The notes beneath the pieces were generated by a model. It was given only the letters and a program-made list of their open reading frames with translations. It was not told where the DNA came from and made no database searches. Source: an uncultured Mycoplasma sp. (lineage in GTDB: Bacteria > Bacillota_I > Bacilli_A > RF39 > UBA660). From it: a DNA stretch of 13,756 nucleotides. The stretch spans positions 1 through 13,756 of the forward strand of contig CANOGG010000006.1 of the NCBI GenBank assembly GCA_947565485.1. The letters are read 5' to 3'. Shown one piece after another: positions 1-7,514 of this stretch. The translations under genes were made by a program, and so were the position numbers. How positions within the stretch are numbered: position 1 is the first letter of the stretch; the number at the start of each line of letters is the position of its first letter.

Positions 1-1078
1 CACCTTTTGCCGCTTTATTAATTAACTTCCATTTCTCATCATACAAAAAATTAACATACATCCCCAAATCCCCTGGAAGTCTAATCGCATCCTCTTGCAC
101 CAATTCATGACTAAGTTTTATTTTTATTCTCTTCTCATTAAAGCCTACAACCTCTCCAATCTTTACTCCCTGATGATTAGACGAATTTAAACTAATAAAA
201 TCTTTATCTTTCTCACCCCACAAATACCCTTTTGTAAAATCTCTATTATACAAACTCTTTAAATTAAATATTTCTTTCTCGCTTAAAACATAATCTTGTT
301 TATCTAAGAGTTTTCGATACATTCTTGTAACATAACCCACATACTCTGGACTCTTCATTCGTCCCTCAATCTTAAAACTAATCGCCTGACATTCTTTAAG
401 TGCTTTTATATACGCCGTACTATTAAACTCTTTGGGACTAAGCAAATACTTATCTCTAATAACCACTTTCTCTTTCTCTACTAAATTATAAGGCAAGCGA
501 CATAACCCTGCACACTCCCCTCTATTTCCACTCCTCTTATAAAGCCCACTGCTAAAAAGACATTGTCCTGAATAAGAAATACAAAGTGCCCCATGAATAA
601 ATATCTCTAACTCCATATCTGTTTCTAAACTATTTACTTTCTCTATTCCCATCTCTCTTGCAAGTACAACTCTCTTAACTCCAAGACGTTCTAAAAACTT
701 AATCTGTTCTATATTATGTGTATGCGCCTGTGTTGAAGCATGAATCACCATCTCTGGTATATAATCATGCACTAATTTCATAAGTCCTATATCCTGAACG
801 ATTATCGCATCTACTCCAATCGTATATAAAAATGCAACATAATTTAAACACTCCTCTAACTCTGACTCAAAAATAACCGTATTTACTGCAACGTATACTA
901 AAACTCCATATAAATGCGCAAAATCTACTTCCTCTTTTAATTCCTCATTCGTAAAATTCTTCGCATAAGCTCGTGCCCCAAACTTATTACCTGCTAAATA
1001 AACCGCATCTGCCCCATTAAAAACCGCCTGATAAAGACATTCTTTGTTCCCTACTGGCGCCAGTAACTCTTTCTTCAT
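1..1078 (-). CDS. Peptidase U32 family protein, likely RNA-hydroxylation type (partial, C-terminus beyond left edge)
   Basis: Read by eye in the minus frame: the ATG at 1076-1078 opens a frame with no stop seen in the stretches I translated, and it runs off the left edge (about 359 codons present). The N-terminus begins MKKELLAPVGNKECLYQAV and continues with GADAVYLAGNKFGARAYA, the typical U32 opening. Around residues 157-200 lies the family signature: EIFIHGALCISYSGQC followed by SGNRGECAGLC. Its clustered cysteines are known in this family and are probably metal or Fe-S ligands. Characterised relatives (RlhA, TrhP) take part in prephenate-dependent hydroxylation of rRNA or tRNA; other members are called collagenase-like proteases, so the substrate here is inferred. 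The SD is GGTGAT just upstream of the start, and a promoter at 1100-1128 sits directly upstream. The gene is therefore a separate unit from toxN. Family assignment is secure; exact role is not. Confidence 0.93.
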   Translation of the reverse strand, partial: MKKELLAPVGNKECLYQAVFNGADAVYLAGNKFGARAYAKNFTNEELKEEVDFAHLYGVLVYVAVNTVIFESELEECLNYVAFLYTIGVDAIIVQDIGLMKLVHDYIPEMVIHASTQAHTHNIEQIKFLERLGVKRVVLAREMGIEKVNSLETDMELEIFIHGALCISYSGQCLFSSGLYKRSGNRGECAGLCRLPYNLVEKEKVVIRDKYLLSPKEFNSTAYIKALKECQAISFKIEGRMKSPEYVGYVTRMYRKLLDKQDYVLSEKEIFNLKSLYNRDFTKGYLWGEKDKDFISLNSSNHQGVKIGEVVGFNEKRIKIKLSHELVQEDAIRLPGDLGMYVNFLYDEKWKLINKAAKG

Positions 1079-1099
1079 ATTCCATCACCATCTACTCCC

Positions 1100-1128
1100 A
1101 TTATAAAATAAAGTCTCTCAAATTGCAA
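1100..1128 (-). promoter_or_regulatory. Sigma-A-type promoter of the U32 gene
   Basis: On the minus strand there is TTGCAA (1128-1123), a 17-bp spacer, then a perfect TATAAT (1105-1100). The predicted transcription start is near 1093, about 15 nt before the ATG at 1078. Seen directly in sequence; activity is inferred. Confidence 0.7.
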
Positions 1129-1136
1129 ATCTTCTC

Positions 1137-1165
1137 AAAATAAAAAAACAACCAAAGTTATTCTT
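1137..1165 (-). terminator. Intrinsic terminator after toxN
   Basis: Minus strand: AAGAATAAC (1165-1157), loop TTTG, GTTGTTTTT (1152-1144). This is a 9-bp stem with two G-U pairs, followed by TTATTTT. The toxN stop codon (1158-1160) lies inside the 5' arm. Confidence 0.6.
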
Positions 1166-1670
1166 TTATTCCATTATATTCCCTACATTTCTCTTCCAAA
1201 ATTTTAAAATTGCAACATCTTTTTGCAATATTAACATCCAACGTCCCATCAACATATTTTTCATATAATTTTTTTGACCTTCCAAATAATTTTTCACTAT
1301 TACGATTTAACCAAAATAATTGCTCTTTCAAAAGTTTAAAATATTTTTCTTCCCTTTTATCGTTGCAATCTTTATCTAAATTAATTATTATTATGTTGTT
1401 TTTTGTTACAGGTAACATATTATTAAAATTTATAGCACCTAATTTGCCATCTTTTAACTTTAAAATATCCAATTTTGATTTAATCTTTAAATGTTTTGGT
1501 TTAGGACTTGAAATAGGCGCAAAATACATACAATCATTAACCATAAATAAAACTCCCACAAAAGGTCTTGTCTTCTTTTTGCCATAATTAAAAGGAACCC
1601 TTTCATCAAACTCTCTCAAATAATCACAATAATCTGCATCTAATCTAACTATCATCAATGATTCAACCAT
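1158..1670 (-). CDS. toxN: Type III toxin-antitoxin toxin, ToxN/AbiQ-family endoribonuclease
   Basis: This is a 170-aa protein, the usual size for ToxN/AbiQ/CptN toxins. These are sequence-specific endoribonucleases held inactive by a repeat RNA (ToxI) and often active as phage-abortive systems. Family hallmarks are visible: DYLREFD near the N-terminus, RPFVGVLF (about residues 35-42), YFAPISSPKPKH (about 49-60, the segment carrying the active-site Ser/Lys residues in characterised members), and GKLGAINFNNMLPV (about 75-88). I chose the ATG at 1668-1670 because AGGGTGG sits a few bases upstream; a GTG at 1674-1676 would be too close to that SD, and another in-frame ATG lies at 1653-1655. The gene is immediately downstream of three tandem 34-bp repeats and a terminator hairpin, which is the exact toxI-terminator-toxN order of known type III loci. 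The terminator should limit toxin mRNA relative to antitoxin RNA. Function is from homology recognised by eye; there is no sign of damage. Confidence 0.93.
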   Translation of the reverse strand: MVESLMIVRLDADYCDYLREFDERVPFNYGKKKTRPFVGVLFMVNDCMYFAPISSPKPKHLKIKSKLDILKLKDGKLGAINFNNMLPVTKNNIIIINLDKDCNDKREEKYFKLLKEQLFWLNRNSEKLFGRSKKLYEKYVDGTLDVNIAKRCCNFKILEEKCREYNGIKE

Positions 1671-1685
1671 AACCACACCACCCTA

Positions 1686-1715
1686 TCTAAATAAAACTAG
1701 AGTTTGCTCTCTAGT
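1686..1715 (-). terminator. Terminator between ToxI repeats and toxN
   Basis: Minus strand: ACTAGAG (1715-1709), loop AGCAAA, CTCTAGT (1702-1696), then TTTATTT. It is a perfect 7-bp stem with a U-rich tail. In known type III loci a leaky terminator at this position sets the antitoxin-to-toxin transcript ratio; the same role is inferred here. Confidence 0.8.
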
Positions 1716-1890
1716 CTCTTTTTTCAGTTCCTCTTATGGTGGGAATCACCGCTTTATTAAGTTCCTCTTATGGTGGGAATCACCGCTTTATTAAGTTCCT
1801 CTCATAGTGGGAATCACTAGCTTTTTTAATCGCTATCAATAAATAGCTTTATTATTATATGCACTTAAATAAAAAAATAATTACTTAAGT
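1690..1890 (-). ncRNA. toxI: ToxI-type antitoxin RNA (three tandem pseudoknot repeats)
   Basis: This RNA is the predicted partner that binds and inhibits ToxN. It is made of three head-to-tail 34-nt repeats (1726-1759, 1760-1793, 1794-1827) with no spacers; two are identical and the promoter-proximal one is diverged. Each unit can form an H-type pseudoknot on the minus strand: GGTG pairs with CACC around a loop containing TTCC, and TTCC pairs with the downstream GGAA. The diverged unit has AGTG/CACT, a compensatory change that keeps the stem. The 5' end is inferred: about 1890 if the 1897-1925 promoter is used, about 1847 if TATAAT at 1854-1859 is used. The 3' end is the terminator at 1686-1715. 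Repeat length and number match characterised ToxI arrays (about 34-36 nt, about 3-5.5 copies). Confidence 0.88.
1726..1827 (-). repeat. Three 34-bp tandem repeats (ToxI units)
   Basis: Repeat starts are at 1726, 1760 and 1794 in + coordinates, giving a strict 34-bp period. Units 1 and 2 are identical; unit 3 differs at several positions, including the paired stem change. On the + strand each starts AGTTCCTCT and contains GTGGGAATCAC. There is no intervening unique spacer, so this is not CRISPR. Confidence 0.95.
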
Positions 1891-1896
1891 ACCTAT

Positions 1897-1925
1897 AATA
1901 TACCTCATTTTAACTAAAAAGTCAA
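1897..1925 (-). promoter_or_regulatory. Promoter of the toxI-toxN operon
   Basis: Minus strand: TTGACT (1925-1920), a 17-bp spacer, TATATT (1902-1897). Both hexamers differ from consensus at one position, so this is a strong promoter, as expected for an antitoxin RNA. A second possible -10 (TATAAT, 1859-1854) with no good -35 lies closer to the repeats and could act as a secondary start. Confidence 0.7.
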
Positions 1926-1941
1926 ATTTTTCTTTCAAAAA

Positions 1942-2526
1942 CTATAATTCTCTTAATTTCTGAAATAACCTCGACCTTGTAAACTCTTTTACAGCCTCTG
2001 TATCTTCTCTATCTCGTATTGCTCCGAGTTCTCTATTTAACACATCACTAATCGTAGGAAACACTTCTACCAAATTATCATAATAATGATAAACCAAAGA
2101 CTCACCATTATTTTTAACAAAATCCATCGTTTGTTCTTTTATTTTAACCAGTATCCCCATCTCATCATCTAAAATTGTCGCATTCATTAGTCTATTACTT
2201 CTCCTACACTCCGAAGGATTAAGATCATTTATAACATATTTACCCATCTCATCAACATTTACAACTATTCTAAAACCATACTTCGAAATAGCTTCATTTT
2301 CCTGATAAGCAAAATTCATCTCTTGCAACATTTCTCTAAATTCTTTACCATTCTTAGAACTAACCAAGGTAAACTCTAAAAAATTTCCATCTATTTTTCT
2401 AAGACCACCTAAAAGTATAAAATAAATTCCTTTTATCCTCTCATCTTTCTTAAAATGTAAGACTAATCTTGCTAGCTCCTTACATAATTCTTCTCTTTGT
2501 TCCACGGTAATATTTACTATTTTCAT
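1942..2526 (-). CDS. Uncharacterised 194-aa protein
   Basis: I do not recognise this family. It is a soluble-looking, charged 194-aa protein with no signal peptide or membrane segment. The start is the ATG at 2526, well supported by AGGAGGA a few bases upstream, and it has its own promoter at 2561-2589. Segments that could be useful for searching are FILLGGLRKIDG (about residues 36-47), NPSECRRSNRLMNATILDD (about 103-121) and the C-terminal DREDTEAVKEF. The N-terminal part has an alternating hydrophobic/charged pattern loosely like small nucleotidyltransferase-fold proteins. The usual GS..RGE..SDID motif is not present, so I do not claim this. It lies upstream of the toxI promoter with no convincing terminator between, so some readthrough into toxI is possible. 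Confidence 0.8.
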   Translation of the reverse strand: MKIVNITVEQREELCKELARLVLHFKKDERIKGIYFILLGGLRKIDGNFLEFTLVSSKNGKEFREMLQEMNFAYQENEAISKYGFRIVVNVDEMGKYVINDLNPSECRRSNRLMNATILDDEMGILVKIKEQTMDFVKNNGESLVYHYYDNLVEVFPTISDVLNRELGAIRDREDTEAVKEFTRSRLFQKLREL

Positions 2527-2560
2527 ATTCTCCTCCTAAAAATTTTTTTCACTAAAAAAT

Positions 2561-2589
2561 ATCATATCATAATTAATATCTTATAACAA
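2561..2589 (-). promoter_or_regulatory. Promoter of the 194-aa gene
   Basis: Minus strand: TTGTTA (2589-2584), a 17-bp spacer, TATGAT (2566-2561). The predicted start is near 2554, giving a leader of about 28 nt with an AGGAGG SD. It lies between the rmuC stop and this gene. Confidence 0.55.
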
Positions 2590-2592
2590 GCC

Positions 2593-3684
2593 CTAACTTT
2601 CCACCAATTCCTCTATCTCTTCTCTATTTCCTAGCTCTTTCACATCAACTCTATTTATCGAATCAAATCTTTTTGTAATCTTCTCACTGGTTGTATTAAG
2701 TTCTTCCACACTCTTTGAAACTGATGATATATTTCTTGCCAGCTTATCCCATCTCTCACGGTATCTCTCAAACTCCAACGCTAACTTATTAAGCTCACTT
2801 TGAATAACTTTCGCATACTTATCTCTCTCCATCTTCTTCAAAATCATCTCAATTACTGTAAGTGTCGACATAAGCGTTGTGGGACTAGTTATCCATACTT
2901 TCTTACTATAAGCATAACTCAAAATATCCGCATGATGGGCATTAACCTCCGCAAAAATAGCCTCCGCCGGTAAAAACAAAATAGCCTCACTCGCTGTCTC
3001 ACCGGGAATAATATATTTTGAACTTATCGCCTCAATATGTTTTCTAAAATCACTCTTAAACTGTCTCTCTGCTAAAGCTCTCTCACTACTACTAAGATTT
3101 CTATCCACCATCCGCTCATAATTTTCTAACGGAAACTTCGAATCTATCGCAATTGTTCCAAGAGGACTTGGCGCATAGAGTAACACATCAGCAATATAAC
3201 CATTACTCATCTTATGTTGAATATCATAAATTCCTTTATTCGCACTCCCAAAAACATTCTCTAAAATATAATTAAGATTAACCTCTCCATATATTCCTCT
3301 TGTTTTCTTATCTGTTAAAATTCCTTGCAACGAAACTATGTCTTCTCCAAGACCATCTATCTTCTTTTGTGCTTCATCTATCTTTGATAATCTCTCTAGT
3401 ACATTTGCAAAAGTCTTATTCGTCTTCTCTAAACTCTCATCTAATCTCTCTGTCACCATTCTATTAATATCCATTAATCTTCTTTCTAGCTTTATATCTA
3501 ATGCCTCAAAATCTTTTCTAAGCGCTCCCGAAAAACCCATTTGAAACTCGCCTAATTCCTTTACTAAACGAACCTCTAACTCTCTAACACTTGTCCCTAA
3601 AGACTTATCTCTTCCTTGTCTTAATAAAACTATAATGAGTAAAACCAATACTCCAGCAAATAATCCCACAATTACATATTCCAT
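2593..3684 (-). CDS. rmuC: DNA recombination protein RmuC homologue
   Basis: A 363-aa protein with RmuC architecture. It has an N-terminal membrane segment (about residues 3-22), a long charged coiled-coil stretch (about 30-120), then the RmuC domain. Visible signatures are RGIYGEVNLNYILENVFG (about 129-146), ADVLLYAP (about 165-172), IAIDSKFPLENYERM (about 178-192, the D...DSK core of the predicted PD-(D/E)XK nuclease-like fold), PAEAIFAEVNAHHADI and the SPTTLMSTLTVIEMILKKMERD helix. RmuC restrains inversions and rearrangements in E. coli; a nuclease role is predicted by fold. The ATG at 3684 has an AGAGGT SD about 6 nt upstream. The gene begins 10 nt after the stop of the TVP38-type gene, so the two are very likely cotranscribed. 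Confidence 0.93.
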   Translation of the reverse strand: MEYVIVGLFAGVLVLLIIVLLRQGRDKSLGTSVRELEVRLVKELGEFQMGFSGALRKDFEALDIKLERRLMDINRMVTERLDESLEKTNKTFANVLERLSKIDEAQKKIDGLGEDIVSLQGILTDKKTRGIYGEVNLNYILENVFGSANKGIYDIQHKMSNGYIADVLLYAPSPLGTIAIDSKFPLENYERMVDRNLSSSERALAERQFKSDFRKHIEAISSKYIIPGETASEAILFLPAEAIFAEVNAHHADILSYAYSKKVWITSPTTLMSTLTVIEMILKKMERDKYAKVIQSELNKLALEFERYRERWDKLARNISSVSKSVEELNTTSEKITKRFDSINRVDVKELGNREEIEELVES

Positions 3685-3694
3685 AACTAAACCT

Positions 3695-4273
3695 CTATTC
3701 TATCTTAAACTTGCTATTTATAACCCGACTAACGACATACGCGACTCCAAGCATAACGATGACTCTAATTAAATATATCGGGTTCTTCAAACTCTCTACT
3801 AAGCTAACTCCCACAAAGCCCCAAAAATAAACCAAAAATACTTTTCCCAAAAGAAGAGCCAAAACAAACTTCTTATACCCCATATCTGCCAAACCACAAA
3901 TTATATTAACTAAAAAAGCCGGTGTAAAAGGAATTGCAATAATCGTAACAAGCGAATCAAACCTCAAATTAGCTACTTTTTTTAAAGTTTTCTTACTAAT
4001 AGTCCCTTTTTCTTTAAGTCTACGATATAAGAAAGTTGACACCTTTTTCTTAAACAACAAATAAGATATAAAACAACCCACACATGTAAAAAACCACGAT
4101 ATCAAAAAACCTAAAACATTCCCAAAAGCAAGAAAATTAAGTGTGATAAAAACAAACAGAGGCAGTATTGGCACACAAGATTCAATCACAATGCAAAAAC
4201 AACCCACAATCGGGCCCCATATTCCCATACTCTGTATCGTTGTATCAATAAATGTATCTATCATTTCAAACAT
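3695..4273 (-). CDS. TVP38/TMEM64 (DedA/VTT-superfamily) membrane protein
   Basis: A multi-pass membrane protein of 192 aa from the ATG at 4271-4273. The VTT pattern is visible: ESCVPILPLFVFITLNFLAF (about residues 31-50) and the second half FTPAFLVNIICGLADM (about 116-131), with a basic loop between (KKKVSTFLYRRLKEKG). The family acts in the cytoplasmic membrane; related proteins move or flip lipids (polyprenyl or phospholipid) or maintain membrane potential, and the substrate here is unknown. The open frame extends upstream to a TTG at 4351. That extension overlaps a terminator-like hairpin and a perfect TATAAT (4295-4290), so I treat it as leader. GTGA five bases before the 4273 ATG serves as SD. 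The likely partner by context is rmuC, 10 nt downstream. Confidence 0.85.
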   Translation of the reverse strand: MFEMIDTFIDTTIQSMGIWGPIVGCFCIVIESCVPILPLFVFITLNFLAFGNVLGFLISWFFTCVGCFISYLLFKKKVSTFLYRRLKEKGTISKKTLKKVANLRFDSLVTIIAIPFTPAFLVNIICGLADMGYKKFVLALLLGKVFLVYFWGFVGVSLVESLKNPIYLIRVIVMLGVAYVVSRVINSKFKIE

Positions 4274-4344
4274 AACAATCACTAAATATATTATAATATA
4301 TTTTGAGCTAAAATACACATAAGTTTGTTTGATATTTAAAAAAC

Positions 4345-4370
4345 TTGACAAATTATTTCATCAAATAATT
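4345..4370 (-). terminator. Weak AT-only hairpin at the end of tadC
   Basis: Minus strand: AATTATTT (4370-4363), loop GATG, AAATAATT (4358-4351), then TGTCAAGTTTTTT. The 8-bp stem has no G-C pair, so it may only attenuate transcription. The tadC stop codon (4353-4355) lies in the 3' arm. Confidence 0.35.
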
Positions 4371-5048
4371 AATAAGTACTGGTGCAAGTATTATAAGTAA
4401 CATTATCGGCACAAAAAACACCACACTAATAATACTAACTTTCATCGGTAATTTATTAATCTCTGCTTTTATATCTAACATCTGTTTATTCCGTAAATAT
4501 TCTATCTGATTATACATCGAAGAAGTTATACTATTACCAAAAGTATTAGACCCAATCATATTAAGAATCGCATTATTAATCGTATCACTCGGTATTCTCT
4601 TCTTCATCGCTTTTAAACTCTCATTTAAACTCTTCCCATATTCTATTTCTTCTAGCGTTTTCTTAAACTCTAAAGCAATCTCTGAATCTATATTACTAAC
4701 TGTCAAACTAAGTGCTCTCTTTAAATTTCTTCCTCCCTCTAAAGTAAGCGTCAAAACCTCAAAAAAGAACAATGCCTCTTTCTCAAGCGTCTTAACCCTT
4801 TTCTTAATCTGCCAATCAAGCACTAAATACTCCATCAACCAATAAGTGCCTATAGCCAAAAATGGTGCCACTAAAAGTCCATACTTAAACCACACACAAC
4901 TAACCAAAAATACCCCTATAACTAAAAATATTCTAAGAACCAAAAATTCACTAACTCCGATACTTTCTCTCACTCCAAAATAATTTATCTTATTCTGAAT
5001 TCTCATCACTGTCCCTCGAGGTACAATCTTCAAAATTACACTATCCAT
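4353..5048 (-). CDS. tadC: TadC-like inner-membrane platform protein (type II secretion F domain)
   Basis: 231 aa. Hydrophobic segments lie at about residues 35-80 and at the C-terminus (about 203-230), flanking a cytoplasmic helical T2SF/GspF domain. That domain contains EALFFFEVLTLTLEGGRNLK and EIEYGKSLNESL, the typical helix and G-x-S/L motifs of TadB/TadC. TadC pairs with TadB as the membrane platform on which the TadA ATPase drives pilin assembly. The ATG (5046-5048) abuts the tadB stop (5049-5051), and the SD GGAGGTG lies inside the tadB 3' end, indicating translational coupling. It is the last gene of the Tad unit; a weak hairpin overlaps its stop. Confidence 0.88.
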   Translation of the reverse strand: MDSVILKIVPRGTVMRIQNKINYFGVRESIGVSEFLVLRIFLVIGVFLVSCVWFKYGLLVAPFLAIGTYWLMEYLVLDWQIKKRVKTLEKEALFFFEVLTLTLEGGRNLKRALSLTVSNIDSEIALEFKKTLEEIEYGKSLNESLKAMKKRIPSDTINNAILNMIGSNTFGNSITSSMYNQIEYLRNKQMLDIKAEINKLPMKVSIISVVFFVPIMLLIILAPVLINYLMK

Positions 5049-6044
5049 TTATATTTGCACCTCCAACACTTTCCTAATAACTAAAATATACAAAATATAC
5101 AAAAGTCCTATTAAAATTAATGTTATAATCCCTAAAGGTGTCGTCAAGAACACTGTAAAATAATTAGGATTAAGTACTAGTATGATTAACCCAAAGACAA
5201 AAGGCAACACCGCTAGCATCTTAAACACCAAACTACTAGATGCTGTTAAACTCTTTAGCTCATTTTTAAGATTTTTCTTATCAAAAATCGACTTTTCAAT
5301 CATTGAAAATACTTTAATTATATCGCCTCCTGTTTTATTAAGAAGCGTTAAAGACGAAGTAATATACTTTGCATCTTCAAGTCTTACTCTCTGATAAAAC
5401 CTATTAAACACAACATCTAAGCTAAGACCATATGTAATATCTAAATATATCTTTTTAAACTCATCTTGAACTGGCCCCTCTAACTGCTCATTCACACATT
5501 CTATCGCCTGCATTATATTTCGCCCACTCTTAAATGCATTATTCATAATAATAATCGCATTCAATAAATCATCTTCTATCCTCTTTCTCTTATGATAATA
5601 CTTAATATTAAGATAAATATCAGGCAAGAAAAACAACACTCCCATAACTATAATATAAATAATGAAATCTATCTTTAAACCCTTTAATATACTCGTTCCT
5701 AAAAGTAATACCCCCCCACTTATCGCAAGTAGTACTTTTCCTGAAACATAATCAAGTCCTACTTTTTTATTTCTCTCTTCATAAACAATAAACTTACTAT
5801 ATTTATCTCCATACTTACTAAAGACCACTGACTTATTAAGTATCTTTGTCATCTTCTGAATTACAACCCAAACTATTCCATATATTCTATCTACCAAAGA
5901 AACAGCATCTTGCGTCTTAGTCGCTATCGCATATCTCCCAAGTCTATTCTCTAACTTATAACCATGCCTAAGACGAAGTAAAATAAATATTACTCCACAT
6001 ACTATCACAATTAACAATATTTGAAAATAACTAACTCCGTCCAT
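5049..6044 (-). CDS. tadB: TadB-like inner-membrane platform protein (type II secretion F domain)
   Basis: 331 aa from the ATG at 6042-6044, with AGAGGGA six bases upstream; a TTG two codons earlier is disfavoured. There is an N-terminal membrane helix (about residues 4-22), a middle hydrophobic pair (about 102-143), a T2SF domain containing DLLNAIIIMNNAFKSGRNIM and LTLLNKTGGDIIKVF, and two C-terminal membrane helices (about 270-325). This layout is standard for TadB. It forms the platform with TadC and docks the TadA ATPase. It starts 11 nt after the tadA stop. Confidence 0.9.
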   Translation of the reverse strand: MDGVSYFQILLIVIVCGVIFILLRLRHGYKLENRLGRYAIATKTQDAVSLVDRIYGIVWVVIQKMTKILNKSVVFSKYGDKYSKFIVYEERNKKVGLDYVSGKVLLAISGGVLLLGTSILKGLKIDFIIYIIVMGVLFFLPDIYLNIKYYHKRKRIEDDLLNAIIIMNNAFKSGRNIMQAIECVNEQLEGPVQDEFKKIYLDITYGLSLDVVFNRFYQRVRLEDAKYITSSLTLLNKTGGDIIKVFSMIEKSIFDKKNLKNELKSLTASSSLVFKMLAVLPFVFGLIILVLNPNYFTVFLTTPLGIITLILIGLLYILYILVIRKVLEVQI

Positions 6045-6055
6045 TATCAATCCCT

Positions 6056-7507
6056 CTATTTTTCTTTAGGCTTTAACCCTTCATACTTTCCCTCATAATA
6101 CAAAACTTGCTTATCACTCTTCTGATTTTTTAATTTTTTACTCTTCTCTATTTCTTTTACTGTTTTCTTCTTCTCATTCTTTTCTGGAAAAAATATATCA
6201 TCAACATCACTAATACCCTGGGCTCTTATCTTATTATATACCCTAGGTACTCCTGGAAACAAAATAAACTCCCCATCTACCTCATTATTATCTGTTAACC
6301 CCTTTTGTTTAAAAGCAAATATCTCTTTTAAAACTATTTCGGTATCTCTAATCTCCTCAATTTCTGAAATACTAGTTACTTTTCTTCTCCCATCACTCAT
6401 TCGCTCAATATTTATTACCAAATCTATTGCCCCTCTAATATACTCTCGAACCGCTTTAATAGGAATATCAAAACCACCCATTAAAACCATAGTCTCAAGC
6501 CGATTAAGCGCATCATGAACTCCATTAGCATGGAGTGTTGTAAGTGACCCATCATGTCCTGTGTTCATCGCTTGTAACATATCAAAAGCTTCTTTGCCTC
6601 TAACTTCACCCACAATTATTCTATCAGGTCGCATTCTAAGGGAATTAATAACCAAATCTCGAATTGTAATTTCCGCATCATTATCATAATTAGTCGCTCT
6701 AGTTTCCAAAGATATCACATGACTCTGATTAAGCCTCAACTCCGCAGCATCTTCAATTGTAATTATTCGCTCATTATCGCCAATAAAGCCACTTAAAACA
6801 TTAAGTAAAGTTGTCTTCCCACTTCCTGTTCCACCACAAATAATCATATTGCACTTACCTCTAACCGCCGCATCTAAAAATCTTGCCATATAAGGAGTAA
6901 GTGACCCCACTCTTATAAGCTCATCAATATTCGACATCGAATCTTTAAACTTTCTAATCGTTATCACTGGTCCCTTTGTTGAAAGTGGTGGAATAACCGC
7001 ATTTATTCTGGAACCATCAAGCAACCTTGAATCAACCATCGGATTACTTGCATCAATCGTTCTTCCAAGAGGACTTATAAGCCGCGAAATAGTCCTAATA
7101 ATATGCTCATCATTAATAAAGGACACACTCTCATCTTTAACTAACACTCCATCAATCTCAATATAAATCTCATCTGGCGAATTTACCATAATCTCTGTAA
7201 TATTCTTACTATTAAGTAACTCTGTTATCGGTCCATATCCATTAATCTCATTATCAATTAAATTAAATAAATGTCCTCTCTCTAAATTAGACAAATCATA
7301 ACCCTCTATTGTCTTATCTATTATCTGATTAATCCATTCGTTCATTGATGTATCCATAGGCATTTCATTATCAATCAAGTTTTCTACTATCTCTGTCCTA
7401 AGCTTATCTAACAATTTCTTATCTTTAAATATCTCATAATCACTTAAAATATTCTGTTTTCTTGGTTCAAACTTAATATCAAAAGCATCTTTTAACGACT
7501 TTCTCAA
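6056..7507 (-). CDS. tadA: TadA/CpaF-type secretion ATPase
   Basis: 483 aa with all motifs of a VirB11/TadA family hexameric ATPase. Walker A is GGTGSGKTT (residues 225-233), the Walker B region is RIIVGEVRG (296-304), and the His box is GSLTTLHAN (320-328). The upstream N-terminal domain carries ITEIMVNSPDEIYIEIDG (about 103-120) and LDGSRINAVIPP (163-174). It powers assembly of Flp pili. The C-terminal tail after about residue 430 is lysine/glutamate-rich and low complexity. No ATG lies near the start; the TTG at 7505-7507 is chosen because the excellent SD AAGGAGGT ends about 9 nt upstream. That SD is formed by the last codons and stop of tadZ, so the two genes are translationally coupled. 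Confidence 0.95.
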   Translation of the reverse strand: MRKSLKDAFDIKFEPRKQNILSDYEIFKDKKLLDKLRTEIVENLIDNEMPMDTSMNEWINQIIDKTIEGYDLSNLERGHLFNLIDNEINGYGPITELLNSKNITEIMVNSPDEIYIEIDGVLVKDESVSFINDEHIIRTISRLISPLGRTIDASNPMVDSRLLDGSRINAVIPPLSTKGPVITIRKFKDSMSNIDELIRVGSLTPYMARFLDAAVRGKCNMIICGGTGSGKTTLLNVLSGFIGDNERIITIEDAAELRLNQSHVISLETRATNYDNDAEITIRDLVINSLRMRPDRIIVGEVRGKEAFDMLQAMNTGHDGSLTTLHANGVHDALNRLETMVLMGGFDIPIKAVREYIRGAIDLVINIERMSDGRRKVTSISEIEEIRDTEIVLKEIFAFKQKGLTDNNEVDGEFILFPGVPRVYNKIRAQGISDVDDIFFPEKNEKKKTVKEIEKSKKLKNQKSDKQVLYYEGKYEGLKPKEK

Positions 7508-7514
7508 AACAAAA

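Noticed and set aside
1210..1587. 125-codon + strand frame opposite toxN
   Set aside because: Antisense shadow of a clear ToxN gene with no SD.
1726..1827. Short regularly spaced repeats that could suggest a CRISPR array
   Set aside because: The 34-bp units are contiguous with no unique spacers, and they sit directly before a ToxN gene; they are ToxI repeats.
4274..4351. N-terminal extension of the TVP38-type protein from a TTG
   Set aside because: It overlaps the tadC end hairpin and a TATAAT element, has no SD, and lies before the normal family start.
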